From positions 1-32,806 of the forward strand of contig NYZC01000416.1 of assembly GCA_002686995.1 (NCBI GenBank): 32,806 bases of DNA, in the 5' to 3' direction. This stretch comes from Phycisphaeraceae bacterium. Its GTDB lineage: Bacteria > Planctomycetota > Phycisphaerae > Phycisphaerales > Phycisphaeraceae. Within the stretch, counting starts at the first letter, position 1. Each line of letters begins with the position of its first letter. Under the pieces are notes generated by a model. It had not been told where the DNA came from. It saw only the letters and a list, made by a program, of their open reading frames with translations, and made no database searches. Below, piece after piece: positions 12,101-19,216 of the stretch. Both the position numbers and the translations under genes were made by a program.

Positions 12101-14919
12101 TCCTGGTTTGCTCGCCCAAGAAACCTGATCCTGTGTTCGAACTGCACGGCGTCTGCATTGCCGAACGTCAGGTCCATCGATTCAGATGTCGAATCGGGCA
12201 AGAAAGCCCCGACCTCCGGATCAACCGCAGCATCAGTCAGATCGAGAAACGGAAACCCCTTGGACGTCTGGCCATCCGGTCGAGCAACGTACACCGACGC
12301 GGTATCGACCCTGTCCACAACGACGATGAGTGGAGCCCGCAGCGGGACTGCAGATCGATTCGAAACCGTCAGCCCCACATGAAGCTTGCCACCGCGATCG
12401 TCGTATGTCGTACGCTGATAGGCTGGATCCAGCAGGGCCGTCACATCGATCAGGTCAGAAGTATCGACGGGAGGGCCGGCCGCCGATCGCGGAACCGACG
12501 TCACCGGATCCGCCATCAGCGGCGGACCCGACAGGAACTGCAGATCGGATCGCATCACGACCCGGGTCTGCGAATCGCGATCATTGTTCACCAGGCGGGC
12601 GACCAGACGAGCGGCCGTGCCGGACGGCAGCGTCGACACGTCGAAGGTCACGACCGTGGCCCCATCCACACTGCTGACCGTGGTCCCGCCACCGGTAACC
12701 TGCCCCAGACCTTCCGTCCAGTTGAATGCAGCATCTCTGCCCAGTGCAATCGTCGGCACCCACGGCAAGCCGGCATCGTCCACGATCGCCAACTCGAACG
12801 CATCACGAACGGATGCCCTCGACGAATCCGTCGAGTCGAAGTCGACATCCAGGACCTCGATCGCGATCGCGGTCGCCCCGGGCTCGATGACGAAGGGCCA
12901 TTCATGCTCCACCAGGAAATCCGAGCGCTCGACGAGGACCACGTTCGGACGGGCCGGCACGAGGTCATCGATGGTGGTTTCGAAGACCAGATGGGAATCG
13001 GTGATGCGCCGCTCCGCGAAGAATACGGAGAACGGATACGTTTTTCCCTCAACCAGGTTCAGGCTATCGAGCGACACGAGATCCGCACCGATGGCGGGAT
13101 GAAGTCCACCGAGGTCGACTACGAGACGGTTGTCAATGAAGATCCACAGATCATCGTCGGCCTCGATCACTTCCAGATGCTGTCCACGACGATACGTGAA
13201 TTCGGCATGAAGCTCGAAAGTGACGTGATAGTTATGACAATCGACGATCTCATCGGCATCTCCGTCCTGGTCATCACGGTCACAGGCGGCCGGTTCGTAT
13301 TCCGCATCGGCGTCGCCGGAATTGAACAGCATGCCGTCGATAGGGAAGAACTCGTGGGTCGATGAATAGGCGACAGCAGCATCAAGAGGAGCCGACGTCC
13401 CCACGAACTGGAAGATACCCGGACGCAGCGGGTCCTCCACGAAATGTGCCGACACTTCCGTCCGGCGATTGAAGCGAGGCTCATCGCGGTACCAGTAGTT
13501 GAGCCACGGCGTCGACGACTCGAGATCGAACAGCACCGGGTCGGCCATCTGAAGACCGAAAGGAAGAACGGGACTCGGATTCCGTTGCGGCTTACCATCC
13601 GCAAGCTGTGGCAGGACGAGACCTGGCGTCGGTGCCGGTGCGATGAAGTGCTCGAAATCACGATGCGGCAGCGTCATCCGGCTCTCGGGCGCGGCGCTGG
13701 TCCAGGTGGATGCGTGGAAGTCTCGAACCGTTGCCGTGAGCTCCAGCGTTCTGACGTGTGCTAGAGTCGGGTCCGCGCCGCCGACTCCCGTCGGATCGAG
13801 CCCCAGGTCATTCGTGACCAGTAGCTTGTCGATTTGGAGTCCATCTTCTCGATCCGCAAGATCCAGCGAGTGCTCACCTGCCGTCAATGAGAACATCGTC
13901 GGCGCTTCGTACCAGGACCAGCGCGTCGGCAGTGTTCGGCCCGGTCGAACCTCCCAATTGATCCACGGACCGCCGTCGACGCGAAGCCATATCGAATCGG
14001 CATCCTCATGCGGTGCGATCATTCGTGCCCAGATCCGGTAGTCGTCTTCCGCATCGATCGAAACGTGGTGCTTGACGTCAGCACGCGCCGGCTGATCGAC
14101 GAGAGATTGTCCAGGAGTGAAGTTCGCAAGGAGACGCCCGTTCGAAGCCGTGGGGTCGCCGATCACCTCGAGCGCCGACACCGCCGCCGTACCCATCTCC
14201 GCCTCGCGCCAGATGGCATCACGGTCTCCCATGTCGAACATGAGGTCATAGTGTGAGTGCGTCGCGCCCGACACCGTGAAGTTGGCAAGGAGAACACCGA
14301 GATCGTCACTGCCGACCAGGCCGTCCCCGTTCAGGTCGCCCGCCGTCTTATCTCCGGGTGATACCCGTTTCGTTAGATTCGAAAGCAGGGTCGACAGATC
14401 ATCCGCACCGACCAGACCGTCGAGGTCCAGATCGCCGGGCGGGTAGGCGACCACGCGTGCGACGAATCCCTCGCCATGCGCCGCCGGGATGAATACGTGC
14501 TCGTGATCGGACGAAGTGATCGAGCGCGCGATCTCGGCGCCCTCCGCGTCGTATATATATAGATCCAGATCACCGACGGACGCATCGAACAGAATGGCGA
14601 CGTTGAGCGTGCCGGCGGCCGGAACCAGGACCTCGAAGAAGTCGTCGTTCCCTTCGGCGTGAATGCTCAGACCGTCCAGCGCGGTCGCGACACCGGGCTC
14701 GAGATCGACCGCGATCGCATCGTCAAATCGATCGTTCGGCTCAAACGGATCGCCGTTCAGGAGGATGCGCGGTTCAAGACCCTCCAGAGCTGCCCACCCC
14801 TGCCAGCGCGGACGATGCGCTCGCCACCAGTCACCAACCCGAGATATCCAGTACGGCCACCTGATCGATCCGCTCCTGATCGGCGCAGCGACACCGTCAT
14901 CCCGATCCGTCTCGTACAA
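109..14919 (-). CDS. giant LEPR-xLL / Ig-repeat / RHS (YD-repeat) surface protein
   Basis: A 4936-residue mosaic protein, probably exported and exposed at the cell surface. Approximate domain order: LEPR-xLL motif (residues 48-54, LEPRILL), the N-terminal mark of giant planctomycete proteins; PPC-like domain (58-155); two EF-hand/dockerin-like repeats (163-215, DLDLDGLVGADDL and DLNGDGLVGSDDL); CBM-like beta domain (220-375); fibro-slime domain (about 486-650); about fifteen cadherin/He_PIG-like Ig repeats (938-3045), typically starting NxxPxI and carrying DPDGD; a thrombospondin-C-like domain within them (about 1150-1357); an SdrD_B domain split by a propeller-like insert (1439-1884); RHS/YD shell from 3049 (GNFAISMTDLAV) to the core motif DPSG at 4695-4698, interrupted by a lectin-like insert (3588-3765); C-terminal tip 4699-4936. 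The start is a TTG directly after an in-frame TGA; AGGGA lies 11-12 bases upstream and no early ATG exists. The tip is AT-rich compared with the rest. Function is unknown: adhesion or contact-dependent toxin delivery are the reasonable guesses. Confidence 0.9.
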   Translation of the reverse strand: MYETDRDDGVAAPIRSGSIRWPYWISRVGDWWRAHRPRWQGWAALEGLEPRILLNGDPFEPNDRFDDAIAVDLEPGVATALDGLSIHAEGNDDFFEVLVPAAGTLNVAILFDASVGDLDLYIYDAEGAEIARSITSSDHEHVFIPAAHGEGFVARVVAYPPGDLDLDGLVGADDLSTLLSNLTKRVSPGDKTAGDLNGDGLVGSDDLGVLLANFTVSGATHSHYDLMFDMGDRDAIWREAEMGTAAVSALEVIGDPTASNGRLLANFTPGQSLVDQPARADVKHHVSIDAEDDYRIWARMIAPHEDADSIWLRVDGGPWINWEVRPGRTLPTRWSWYEAPTMFSLTAGEHSLDLADREDGLQIDKLLVTNDLGLDPTGVGGADPTLAHVRTLELTATVRDFHASTWTSAAPESRMTLPHRDFEHFIAPAPTPGLVLPQLADGKPQRNPSPVLPFGLQMADPVLFDLESSTPWLNYWYRDEPRFNRRTEVSAHFVEDPLRPGIFQFVGTSAPLDAAVAYSSTHEFFPIDGMLFNSGDADAEYEPAACDRDDQDGDADEIVDCHNYHVTFELHAEFTYRRGQHLEVIEADDDLWIFIDNRLVVDLGGLHPAIGADLVSLDSLNLVEGKTYPFSVFFAERRITDSHLVFETTIDDLVPARPNVVLVERSDFLVEHEWPFVIEPGATAIAIEVLDVDFDSTDSSRASVRDAFELAIVDDAGLPWVPTIALGRDAAFNWTEGLGQVTGGGTTVSSVDGATVVTFDVSTLPSGTAARLVARLVNNDRDSQTRVVMRSDLQFLSGPPLMADPVTSVPRSAAGPPVDTSDLIDVTALLDPAYQRTTYDDRGGKLHVGLTVSNRSAVPLRAPLIVVVDRVDTASVYVARPDGQTSKGFPFLDLTDAAVDPEVGAFLPDSTSESMDLTFGNADAVQFEHRIRFLGRANQEPVITTRPRISALVGMDYAYDPIATDPDEDALTFEVESAPDGMSVDRLTGRLEWMPSEAGVYPITLRVRDDFGGDDVQTFSIRVESFAPNRPPRITSVPITHTVVGDRFEDRIEAVDPDGDALLFGLVEGPEGLAVDAESGAITWIPTRHHLHSDDARHVIHVSVTDGRGGQAEDRYEAIVIVQEANGDPLFTSSPPTQVEPVREETTSMLLRSGFPDGWRSVDYDVPGLWNVAEDGTSVVQAHDFSGPSIWLAPQNAADDAFRFSGTFRADSTSGDDSIGVVFGYEDPRRFYLFDWVRSTSVANPVLSGTEAFERGMTVTRFDASGPVANSAFDHSDPSDGVVVLARNDVPWEPNHDYRFAIEWLGSRFSISITDAGGVTWLQDFATDGAARNSGPLRFGLFAHSQSVEFSDITMMPLSIYRYDADAVDPDDDEPLTYVLVDGPGAMMLDSGSGEITWKVPANIESGSMQDVVLRVEDERGGFDQQSFSVEVDDVVHGTIEGRKFEDVNRDGIRNRYRPELPMPGPSETPWITLRDAGGTVDQPIGVAHHAPSDSIVFSTASDSSNGFDIRSIASDGTDRIVATVLGSRAYSSIESVPTDHPGGFVPGDLFMGIGDSGRILRVTDGGETVITPWVDLGPESDALYAGLHFDRTGLLGGDLIAATSNGEVWRINSQGQATLVAAVAVDPLVGLMSGVVLVPADVDRYGPLSGRIVTGAGTELYAFDIDGVESPLVFDLDVPVRDIDLVPSELESGRHLFGADLGGDRLLVASGDQFRSMAGDLLLSQTKTFEEDSGLHRLFWDGRAIQVETLPMTSDSERPLIWAHVTFSPSGTTAVEPLPWEPGLAGWTVFLDADGDGELNDEERATRTDNAGVFRLTGLEPTSYIVREQDQDGWVQSSAGGVYAGPTAGAGGRPVKVEGQSHFDILIGADEVVTGVEFGNAGIGLPLNRNPEITSAPIRAAVVDLGFEYEVVIEDPDGDPIEFDLPMRPAGMVIDPQSGHLRWMPDERQLGGHNVIVRAMDDRGGIDLQSFRVHVTSGNEAPIIVSEPIRAVYPGDIFAYYVMAEDPNGDVLKYQLDPISTSLGMSIDADLGILTWHPIEPGSYVVGVSVDDHRGGVDHQSFVLTVEEGTTGSNRNPVITSLPVTTTIIGDEAGWQYVMTVTDPDGDAVLLQIEEGPNGLFVDSGSRLMKWSPTPSQAGDHSVVVVAEDGRGGRTVQSFTLTVLVAGMHREPIFETEPWRGPLAIDLPYRYDVSVRDPDGGEVSLWIGPETTADGMIIGDSAPGAIEWTPTAPGTFHVQINAEDDDGQVAQQLVDLVVLPNAPPRFMSRPHVDQLGAIAGQLYRYEVMIDDPNGDVIEIGLIEPQSGMTFDWIDTNRAALEWTPAGPGVLRLRLVATDSHNASAEQTFDVYVHDPDAPTNRPPLIMSSPRTRIGIDRTYLYEITAIDPDGDRLQFEIVEAPDTPIGVSISPIVRQGRDDLQIGLLRWTPGAGELGQHDLTIMVSDGRLTDLQAFQVHVDHRTSNEAPVILSSPVTHAVAGRLYQADLSATDPDGDPIFWSFASDSKAPAGMTIEHEGGARISWVPTVAQLGVHAIIAVVHDVHGARNELALRINVRGANVGPRFDSDPVTLGHVSKPYRYKAKSYDPDGDTLQYALVRKPSEQMGVSADGIVEWPDPTPGIHEVTLRVADPFGAGQDQDYLLYVSAFNSPPVIDSQPPPYAIIGRSYQHRIEASDAEDDAAGLPLSITIEGPIGVMGASGDFTYDPVTGWMGWTPDSSVVAGETYPFAITALDSSGAGLTQRFDITLLADDPPHLDLPERITTVAGGSMSVFLGPPDTVEVDSLPYAYRLLDAPSEMVIDQTTGVLTWTPGVADVTPTGHAGRLVAIKVHDRYGRSTVGQFHVIVVTDDQPPVVEVVPSEAPAIAGSTITVYVLATDNGAIRALELTANGHPLILDSSGATRLDISNSTAVTLVARATDSAGLAGESRFDLQVYDPVDPSAPTIEILAPAPGSIVTEPLDVVGSIIPDSMSLGDEIRHVRITLNSDFGTTVLVDDADAGPLHDSILARIDPTSLANGSYVLVVEAADAAGDQAIHRRTVEIDTGLKLGNFAISMTDLAVDLGGIPITVQRTYDTLSRDRQGAFGFGWSMHVLSTDVSTDIEPTGQEARGVFNPFRDGTRVSVTLPGGRRETFTFVPEPVDPPAGQLAGEIAASLLYRFTGIAQPAFVADRGVRSRLQVDKDLTLFRTDQGYVTGDGLAYNPTSERLSSVFRVTKADGTRFELDGANGRLLEVRDRQGNRLEVDPGRISSIDPVGRTVAMIEIERDRNGRIIAVTDPVGTQHPRGTSERARHTLSYDYDARGNLIVFSSRGDEPATTKYLYHEHDEHFLTGVVDARGVETLRLSIDSSSGRVTAVTDAAGGNAQFSPPIIRLDDPNGTRYIETISTESETSMTIELVKDGRGNTIRRIEHHLLPDNRLAYQISVFEFDAEGNQTGQGLPFTIADDEGHDRFRWLPDQFNWMSRSSYDNGRLTESIDALGRVISYDYDSRGDLRTVVDPLGRATRSEYNADGNLVSATEPSGIVTRFEYAPDRPDRLVRLARDQNDRAFEYDDRGLVDQVRDEAGIVRRFTYDALGNQQTAEYPWTATDFATSFDDDVFGSAGTSKGGFVLRTGQWLVNQGRLEASPVTPSGSDAHSIALLDVPVLSSRFEIKTVLEGSRESSAHWTNALVVFDYRDDDDFKIAGAFFGADQWRIGHIRNSAFEVLASADGSLNLSASYPVSVIADGRDVSVVAGEVTVVSHRFANDVDDGQIGLGTINASARFNSLSLHRSEVRIMTETHHDPQGRVVRSVGSDGAETETVYDLSGQVSRVIARRGALTISTIQHVHDVRGKRIETRTYSGEIDPDERPVTVSRNVYDASGRITHSVDAIEPALDSSVEGPVGTYTRYDALGRVVEVQRLADVDIVIEDDPSNAGFQRTRFVSSAPTPISTSRTVYDGAGRAGLRRNAGGLVEQSVYDVAGRLTRTIVDEDGDLTTLEDQLTSSFEYDAADRRVLVRDPMGREIRTEYDMSDQPTRTIFPDGSTARSVFDRQGRRVAAIDPMGLETTYEYDPISGQLLAVVLPAVEQPPEAGPGTILDPLNRGPLVNPRYEYEYDASGNQTLIQDPLGRETRFFYDHLNRLIARRLPLGQIERHFYDAGRLERSVDFEGNVTRYVYDPQGRIVSRAFFSPDLNTDVDAPTDSIAYAYGAAGRIESVADGRGITSFEYDVDGRQAVIRSPEGTIRYEYDRTTGRLARMSTGNDEQHPVTDTRYRYDVRGRLTAVDAHVRQGELIVDGSGLPAPETTSYAYDPVGKLDKLTFASGIVSDYEYDAFDRLVVLTHYHPDATPGDLSDNDVLARYAYKLRADGRRATALEQRDGGSPGPSDDSFTEIKWRYDALGRLIEERRDGPAYDEQYIDFYYYDLVGNRLEKQHVESPNFISPYQTVDRTTRYRYDSNDRLLFEQNIDPWFDDPTSTTTYAYGPNADPLSGVAGDWTFVTSKSVPYDDVTLEGPETHEFEYGVRGRLKRATITRNQQTTVSEYVYDPDGMRVQQRVTSSEDDRTVLYLVDRQNHSGHPQVVEERVDDGDAVPERSYLIGLDVIGQVDSGVEDMNFSALIVDGLGSTRIVVDDAGRFLQAYDFDGYGRPNAVDLRTRLLFAGEQFDHITENVYLRDRYYDVRSGRFNRVDPFSGNIVDPKSFQKYIYAYADPINLIDPSGRAPFSIKGQLITAGLISAGISVTVDTLSIAFAGAEKSIGRIAVDAAVNGTIGVIGGPIIGGVGRHVISKLFLNRWAVRVFGSKAIRYLLAPAINVVGVAGSRAVFATTAFVLQHELRRRDDEPPLTRSEILSVLIANFVVQSGYVGLEKGAAQSLTQRVSQWIRDRNNAFWEHLTTHVGKKVGDTYIDIGDDVIRSANLLDSIYILSSEVRLGDVQAGILISITSKLFDFIVSASTGD

Positions 14920-15622
14920 TCAATGAGACTTCCCTGATGAAGTGCCGACATCGCCCTGAATCGGCCCTGATTCGGCCCTGATGCAAACAGACAAGCCAGG
15001 CAATCTGCGCGGACTGCATGAAGTGGATCAACCGCGCAGTTGCTGTCGAGGCTTTCCCTGTAGTTGCCTGAACCTAATCGCGTCTGCTCAAATTCCGCCC
15101 TCGCGCGACGCCGATGGCTCCGCCGTCAAACGTCGCAAACCAAGCCAGTCAGTCACACCCTGATCACGGTACATGACCCGCAATCGACAATCGAACCGGA
15201 TGATAACGGGTCGTAGATCCGTGTCAACACGTGACACAGAAATGTTCAGCATTTTTTTCGACTCCGCGTACCATGGTCGAATTCGAGTACAGTCTCAAAC
15301 AAGCGCGCTGATTCGAGCCTTCAGGGTGACATGCGGCGAAGAGGATCACGATCTGCGGGCGGCATCGCCCTTTCAAAGAACGTTTGTACTCCGCAATCGA
15401 GCAACGACGATCGGCAGAGTACGACCCGCGGGCCTGTTTTCGCGAAAGATGGTCGTAGAGCTGCCAAGGCGTCTCCCGCTGTCACTAAGAGTCTTCGTCA
15501 TCTGGCTCGTGATCGTGATGTGGCGCCGGCAGGCCAATGCCGCATCGGCCAGCGGATAGTCGACGTGTCGGCTGCAACAGGCGAATCTCAAGGCCGGCCG
15601 GAGGTCATACGGGACATCGAGG
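14920..15622. other. 703-bp intergenic region between divergent genes
   Basis: It separates the minus-strand giant gene from the plus-strand exported hydrolase gene and should hold both promoters. Open frames here (for example 15173-15559) have no recognisable domain, no clear ribosome site and arginine-rich, shadow-like composition, so I do not call them genes. Visible structure is limited to a short direct repeat of CGGCCCTGAT around 14960-14982, a perfect inverted repeat at 15221-15237 and a short T tract near 15251-15258. Confidence 0.6.
15221..15237. promoter_or_regulatory. inverted repeat, possible operator
   Basis: GTGTCA and TGACAC pair perfectly around a five-base spacer (GTGTCAACACGTGACAC). 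It sits about 300 bases upstream of the giant gene and 385 bases upstream of the hydrolase gene. The spacing suits a dimeric regulator, but no regulator gene is nearby and the site could be chance. Confidence 0.25.
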
Positions 15623-17206
15623 ATGACACGAATCCACCTGGCTGCTTTCATGTTGGCGTGCTTCTCGTCGCCCGCGCCAATGCTACACGCCGACGAACCT
15701 GTGCCGCACCGATGGCCCCCGAGGTTGCTGTTGAACAGTGACTGCGGGACGCCCGTCTTCTACAAGTTCGATGCGCCGATGAGCGAGAGCCAGCTGTGTC
15801 GCGTCGTCAATGACCTGCCGGGCACGCAGGTGGACGCGTTCCTTCCTTGTCCGCAGTTCAGCGATGATCAGTTCTGGTTTCCGACGCGCGTGGGAGAACC
15901 CTATGACGGCCGGCATGTTCAGGACGACCGATTCGAAGACAGGAACTTCAAGCGTGTCGCCGACCACGTCCGATCATTGAACGAGCGCGGGATCGATCCG
16001 ATGCGGGTGTGGCAGCGGCGAGCCCGCGGGCTCGGACTCCTGTTCGTTCCCTCGCTGCGAATGAACGACGTGCACAAGGATTACGTCGACCGGTGGCCGT
16101 CGTTGCGGAGTCATTGGGAAACACAACGAAAGCACCTTCTGATCGGCGAAGCGATCCCCGCCTGGTACAAGCATCCTTACACGTTCTCGTGGGCGATGGA
16201 CTACGCCCACGAAGAGGTGCGCCGGCGCAAGCTCGACATCATCACAGAGATCTGCACAAGGTACGAAGTGGACGGCTTCGATCTGGATTTCCTGCGCCAC
16301 GTCTACTATTTCCGCCGGGGCCAGGAGGCTGACGGAGCGGAACTGATGAACGAGTTCGTGCGTTCCGTGCGCAAGCGACTGGATGAGATCGGCGAGGCGA
16401 AGGGAAAGCGGCTGAGGCTGCTGGTCCGCGTGCCGCCGCAGATACACCAGTGCGAGCGGATCGGGCTCGATGTGTCGACGTGGATCAGGAGCGGCTGGGT
16501 CGACATGGTGACCGCGATGGCGCCCGGCTATCTCGACATGGATGCCGATATCGCTTCATTCGCCGACCTGGCCAACGGTACGGGCTGCGTGATCGCAGGT
16601 GGCCTGGAGTACTACGTCCGGGGCTACAAGAAAACCGACAAGGAGAAGTCCACCAGTCTGGCGACGCTGCAAATGCTTCGCGCCGGTGCCGCGTCGTTCT
16701 GGGCGCAGGGGGCATCGAGCATCTATCTCTTCAATTACGACTGCCACGGCCCGTTTCCATTCCGCGGGCAGAAACGGCAGGCGCTCATGGAGGTCGGTGA
16801 TCCCGCCCGGCTCGCCGGCCGGGATAAGCGATACCTGGTCACCGTCGACATGGAGGTTCGCACGCCGGAGGAGGGCGGGGACAAGCAACTTCCGGTGACG
16901 CTCGACGAGAAGCATGATCGGCGCGCGCTGCACGTTTTCGTTGCCGATGATCCGGCTTCGGCTCGCGCCAGGGGATCGACGGTGCTGGTGCAATTGACGG
17001 TGACGGGGACCGGCGTTCGCAATTTGCAGGTCTCGATCAACGGCAGCAACGCCGAGCCCGCAGAACGGAGCGATTCGCGATTGCTGTTCAGATCACCACC
17101 CGTGGTGTGGGGCAGAAACACGGTCGAACTGCGACGTGTCCCAGACGCAACCGGGGCGGATTCGCGCGTCACCGGTGTCGATCTGCAGGTGCGGTACCCC
17201 GCTTGA
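15623..17206 (+). CDS. exported glycoside-hydrolase-like TIM-barrel protein
   Basis: A 527-residue protein starting with a Sec-type signal peptide (hydrophobic LAAFMLACFSSPAPML, then HADEP). The body looks like a GH10-like / DUF187-type barrel as found in planctomycete polysaccharide genes. It has a YEVDGFDLDFLRH strand near residues 213-225 with acidic residues in catalytic-type positions, and LRLLVRVPPQ and VDMVTAMAPGY segments typical of barrel strands. A beta-rich domain closes the protein (about 415-527). The substrate cannot be read from the sequence. The ATG at 15623 keeps the full signal peptide; GGGA lies nine bases upstream. The next gene is convergent, with 124 bases between them, so this one is probably transcribed alone. 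Confidence 0.8.
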   Translation: MTRIHLAAFMLACFSSPAPMLHADEPVPHRWPPRLLLNSDCGTPVFYKFDAPMSESQLCRVVNDLPGTQVDAFLPCPQFSDDQFWFPTRVGEPYDGRHVQDDRFEDRNFKRVADHVRSLNERGIDPMRVWQRRARGLGLLFVPSLRMNDVHKDYVDRWPSLRSHWETQRKHLLIGEAIPAWYKHPYTFSWAMDYAHEEVRRRKLDIITEICTRYEVDGFDLDFLRHVYYFRRGQEADGAELMNEFVRSVRKRLDEIGEAKGKRLRLLVRVPPQIHQCERIGLDVSTWIRSGWVDMVTAMAPGYLDMDADIASFADLANGTGCVIAGGLEYYVRGYKKTDKEKSTSLATLQMLRAGAASFWAQGASSIYLFNYDCHGPFPFRGQKRQALMEVGDPARLAGRDKRYLVTVDMEVRTPEEGGDKQLPVTLDEKHDRRALHVFVADDPASARARGSTVLVQLTVTGTGVRNLQVSINGSNAEPAERSDSRLLFRSPPVVWGRNTVELRRVPDATGADSRVTGVDLQVRYPA

Positions 17207-17330
17207 CGAGCCCGGGCCCATGTCGATCGGAGATCAGACAGGTTTCCCAACGCGGCTGAGCCACAACGTTCAGGAAGAATCCAACCTGTCCGAGTATCGA
17301 TTCGCACAGGTCGGAAACCTTTACCACGTC

Positions 17331-19142
17331 TCATTCAAACACGAACACCCCCGCGTACTTCATGTCCGCGTAGACCTCCCACATCGGTGACCATGAGCTC
17401 ACCTCGCGAATCCGGTTGGGCCGGCTGCGGCCGCGACCGAGGTTGGCGCGGCGGCGCTCGCCCGGCTTCGGCGTGCCGCCGACGGCGCTCCACGGGATCG
17501 CCATTTCGCACGTCCATCGGTCGCTGCCGATGTGCGTGCCGCTGCGAAAGTCAGCGTTCCACTTGACGTCCGCCGGCGCGTCCTCGAATTTCGATACGCG
17601 GTCGAACTGCGTGTTCTTCGGGTTCACCACGAACTGGTAATAAGGGCGCATACCTTCGTGGGGCACCAGGAACACTTCGAGGCAGTCCGCGCGCCAGTTG
17701 TCGCTGTCCCGACCGCCGCCGCCGCTCGAATGAATGGTCCCGACACTGGGCTCCGTGCAGGTGAACGCGAAGAAGATGTGGTCGTCGTTCCACGTCACCT
17801 TCGCCACCGTGTCGGCCTCCAGGCCTTTCGACATATCCTGCAGGCGCACCGTAAACGACTGAAGCGGCTCGACGGTCCGCCAGATCGGATCGTCGGGCAC
17901 GCCGTCGATCTTCGGCGGCCGCGCCTGCCCGGGCATCCTTCGGATGACGGCACGGCTTGGCTCTACCGAGTCCATCGCCGTGGCGCGGTAGTGCCCGAGC
18001 GCCGCCCGGGCCCTGGCAAAGGCCGGGTTCTCCAGGCCTTCGAATCGTCGCTGGGCCAGGCGCCGGCGCGCCGATCGGATCGCCTCGACGGTGCCGTGCG
18101 GCAGGTGGTTCCGCCAGAAGCTGTGCGGCGTCGTCTCCAGGTAGAACCATGCGTATCGATCGGTCGTGTCCATCGCGTGAAAAGTGTTGTGCTCGATCAG
18201 CTTCGTCTTCTCGTCACGAGACAGAAAAGCGCCCACCACCCTGATCTCGCCCATGGCGTGGTTCAGGTAGACGGAGGATCCGGCGCGCACGACCTGCCGG
18301 TACTTGCTTCGCAGAGCGGGATCGATCAGGAACAGGCATCGCTGCATGATGTCGACGTAGGCTCGGTCGAATCCTGCGCGATCGATCAGCCCGTACGCCC
18401 CCTCGTTGCCGTCGATGAGCCGCACCTCCGGCCCGGCGGCCTCGATCATGCCCTCGATGAAACCGAGGTAGATGCCGTAGTGCGATTTCGCCAGGAGCGC
18501 GTCGAGATCGGAACCCGTTCCCTGCTCGTCGCGGTAGAACTTCGCGAACGTCGTCATCTGGAAGTAGTTGAGGATCTGCACGTCCGGAAAGATCGACTGA
18601 ACCGCTTCCACGTACTGCGCGCCGCGCCGCCGGGCGATGGCCCGGTACTGCGCATACGTGAACTCGTCCTTCCTCGGCGCATGCCGGTAGTCCCAGATCG
18701 GCGTGTGGTACTGCTCGGGATCGAAGGTCAGGCCGCGGCAGCCCGTCTCCCGGGCGATCCGCGTCTTGATCCGGATGTTGTGGAGGATGTTCTCCCAGTG
18801 GCCGTCGTCGAACCAGTCCATGTCGGTCTTGCTGTCAGCGCCCTTGATCATGATGAATCGTTCGGTGAATCGCTTCCACGCCGTGCGCTCCAGGTCCTGC
18901 TGCTCCTTCACATAGTGGTCGTCCGCCAGCTTCCGATCGTGAATGAAGGCGTCCGAATTCCAGTCGAGGGAAATGTTCAGGCCGTCGAACGGCGCCTGCT
19001 CCATCTTTCGGATGTTGGCGCGGATCTGCGCAGGGGTGCCCGAGTAACCTGCGTGGATCAGCTTCTTGACCGGGTACGTGCCGGCATCGGCCGTTGAAAC
19101 TGCAATCACGGACAGCACGGTGGCGAGGCAAATCGTTCTCAT
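17331..19142 (-). CDS. exported hydrolase-like protein with C-terminal CBM9-like domain
   Basis: 603 residues from the chosen ATG. That start gives a clean signal peptide (MRTICLATVLSVIAVSTADAG); an in-frame start 57 bases further upstream would bury it. Residues 22 to about 400 look like a TIM-barrel hydrolase (FDGLNISLDWNSD near the start, GCRGLTFDPEQY in the middle), but I cannot name the family. From about residue 410 comes a CBM9/DOMON-type beta sandwich, opening with IDGVPDDPIWRTVE and including VTWNDDHIFFAFTCTEP and the DCLEVFLVP strand. The protein ends with the usual CBM9 closing strand (GVFVFE). The likely role is binding and processing of a polysaccharide outside the cytoplasm. It is convergent with the other exported hydrolase and lies downstream of the dehydrogenase gene on the same strand, separated by an AT-rich inverted repeat. 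Confidence 0.8.
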   Translation of the reverse strand: MRTICLATVLSVIAVSTADAGTYPVKKLIHAGYSGTPAQIRANIRKMEQAPFDGLNISLDWNSDAFIHDRKLADDHYVKEQQDLERTAWKRFTERFIMIKGADSKTDMDWFDDGHWENILHNIRIKTRIARETGCRGLTFDPEQYHTPIWDYRHAPRKDEFTYAQYRAIARRRGAQYVEAVQSIFPDVQILNYFQMTTFAKFYRDEQGTGSDLDALLAKSHYGIYLGFIEGMIEAAGPEVRLIDGNEGAYGLIDRAGFDRAYVDIMQRCLFLIDPALRSKYRQVVRAGSSVYLNHAMGEIRVVGAFLSRDEKTKLIEHNTFHAMDTTDRYAWFYLETTPHSFWRNHLPHGTVEAIRSARRRLAQRRFEGLENPAFARARAALGHYRATAMDSVEPSRAVIRRMPGQARPPKIDGVPDDPIWRTVEPLQSFTVRLQDMSKGLEADTVAKVTWNDDHIFFAFTCTEPSVGTIHSSGGGGRDSDNWRADCLEVFLVPHEGMRPYYQFVVNPKNTQFDRVSKFEDAPADVKWNADFRSGTHIGSDRWTCEMAIPWSAVGGTPKPGERRRANLGRGRSRPNRIREVSSWSPMWEVYADMKYAGVFVFE

Positions 19143-19216
19143 GGGTGGACCCGCCAAGATGAGATGAATGGACTCCATACAGTCAATCGCCGGCGCCATT
19201 AATATAAGCTATTAGT

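Noticed and set aside
6900-12110. CRISPR-like or DNA-level tandem repeats in the giant gene
   Set aside because: The periodicity is protein-level (Ig domains of 85-105 residues); the DNA copies are diverged and continuous coding sequence runs through them.
15173-15741. Two small plus-strand frames in and after the 0.7-kb gap
   Set aside because: No recognisable domain, poor composition, and the second overlaps the signal peptide of the hydrolase gene.
17207-17330. Bidirectional terminator between the convergent hydrolase genes
   Set aside because: Only short imperfect inverted words (AGGTTTCC / GGAAACCT, ACCTGT / ACAGGT) with long loops; not enough to call.
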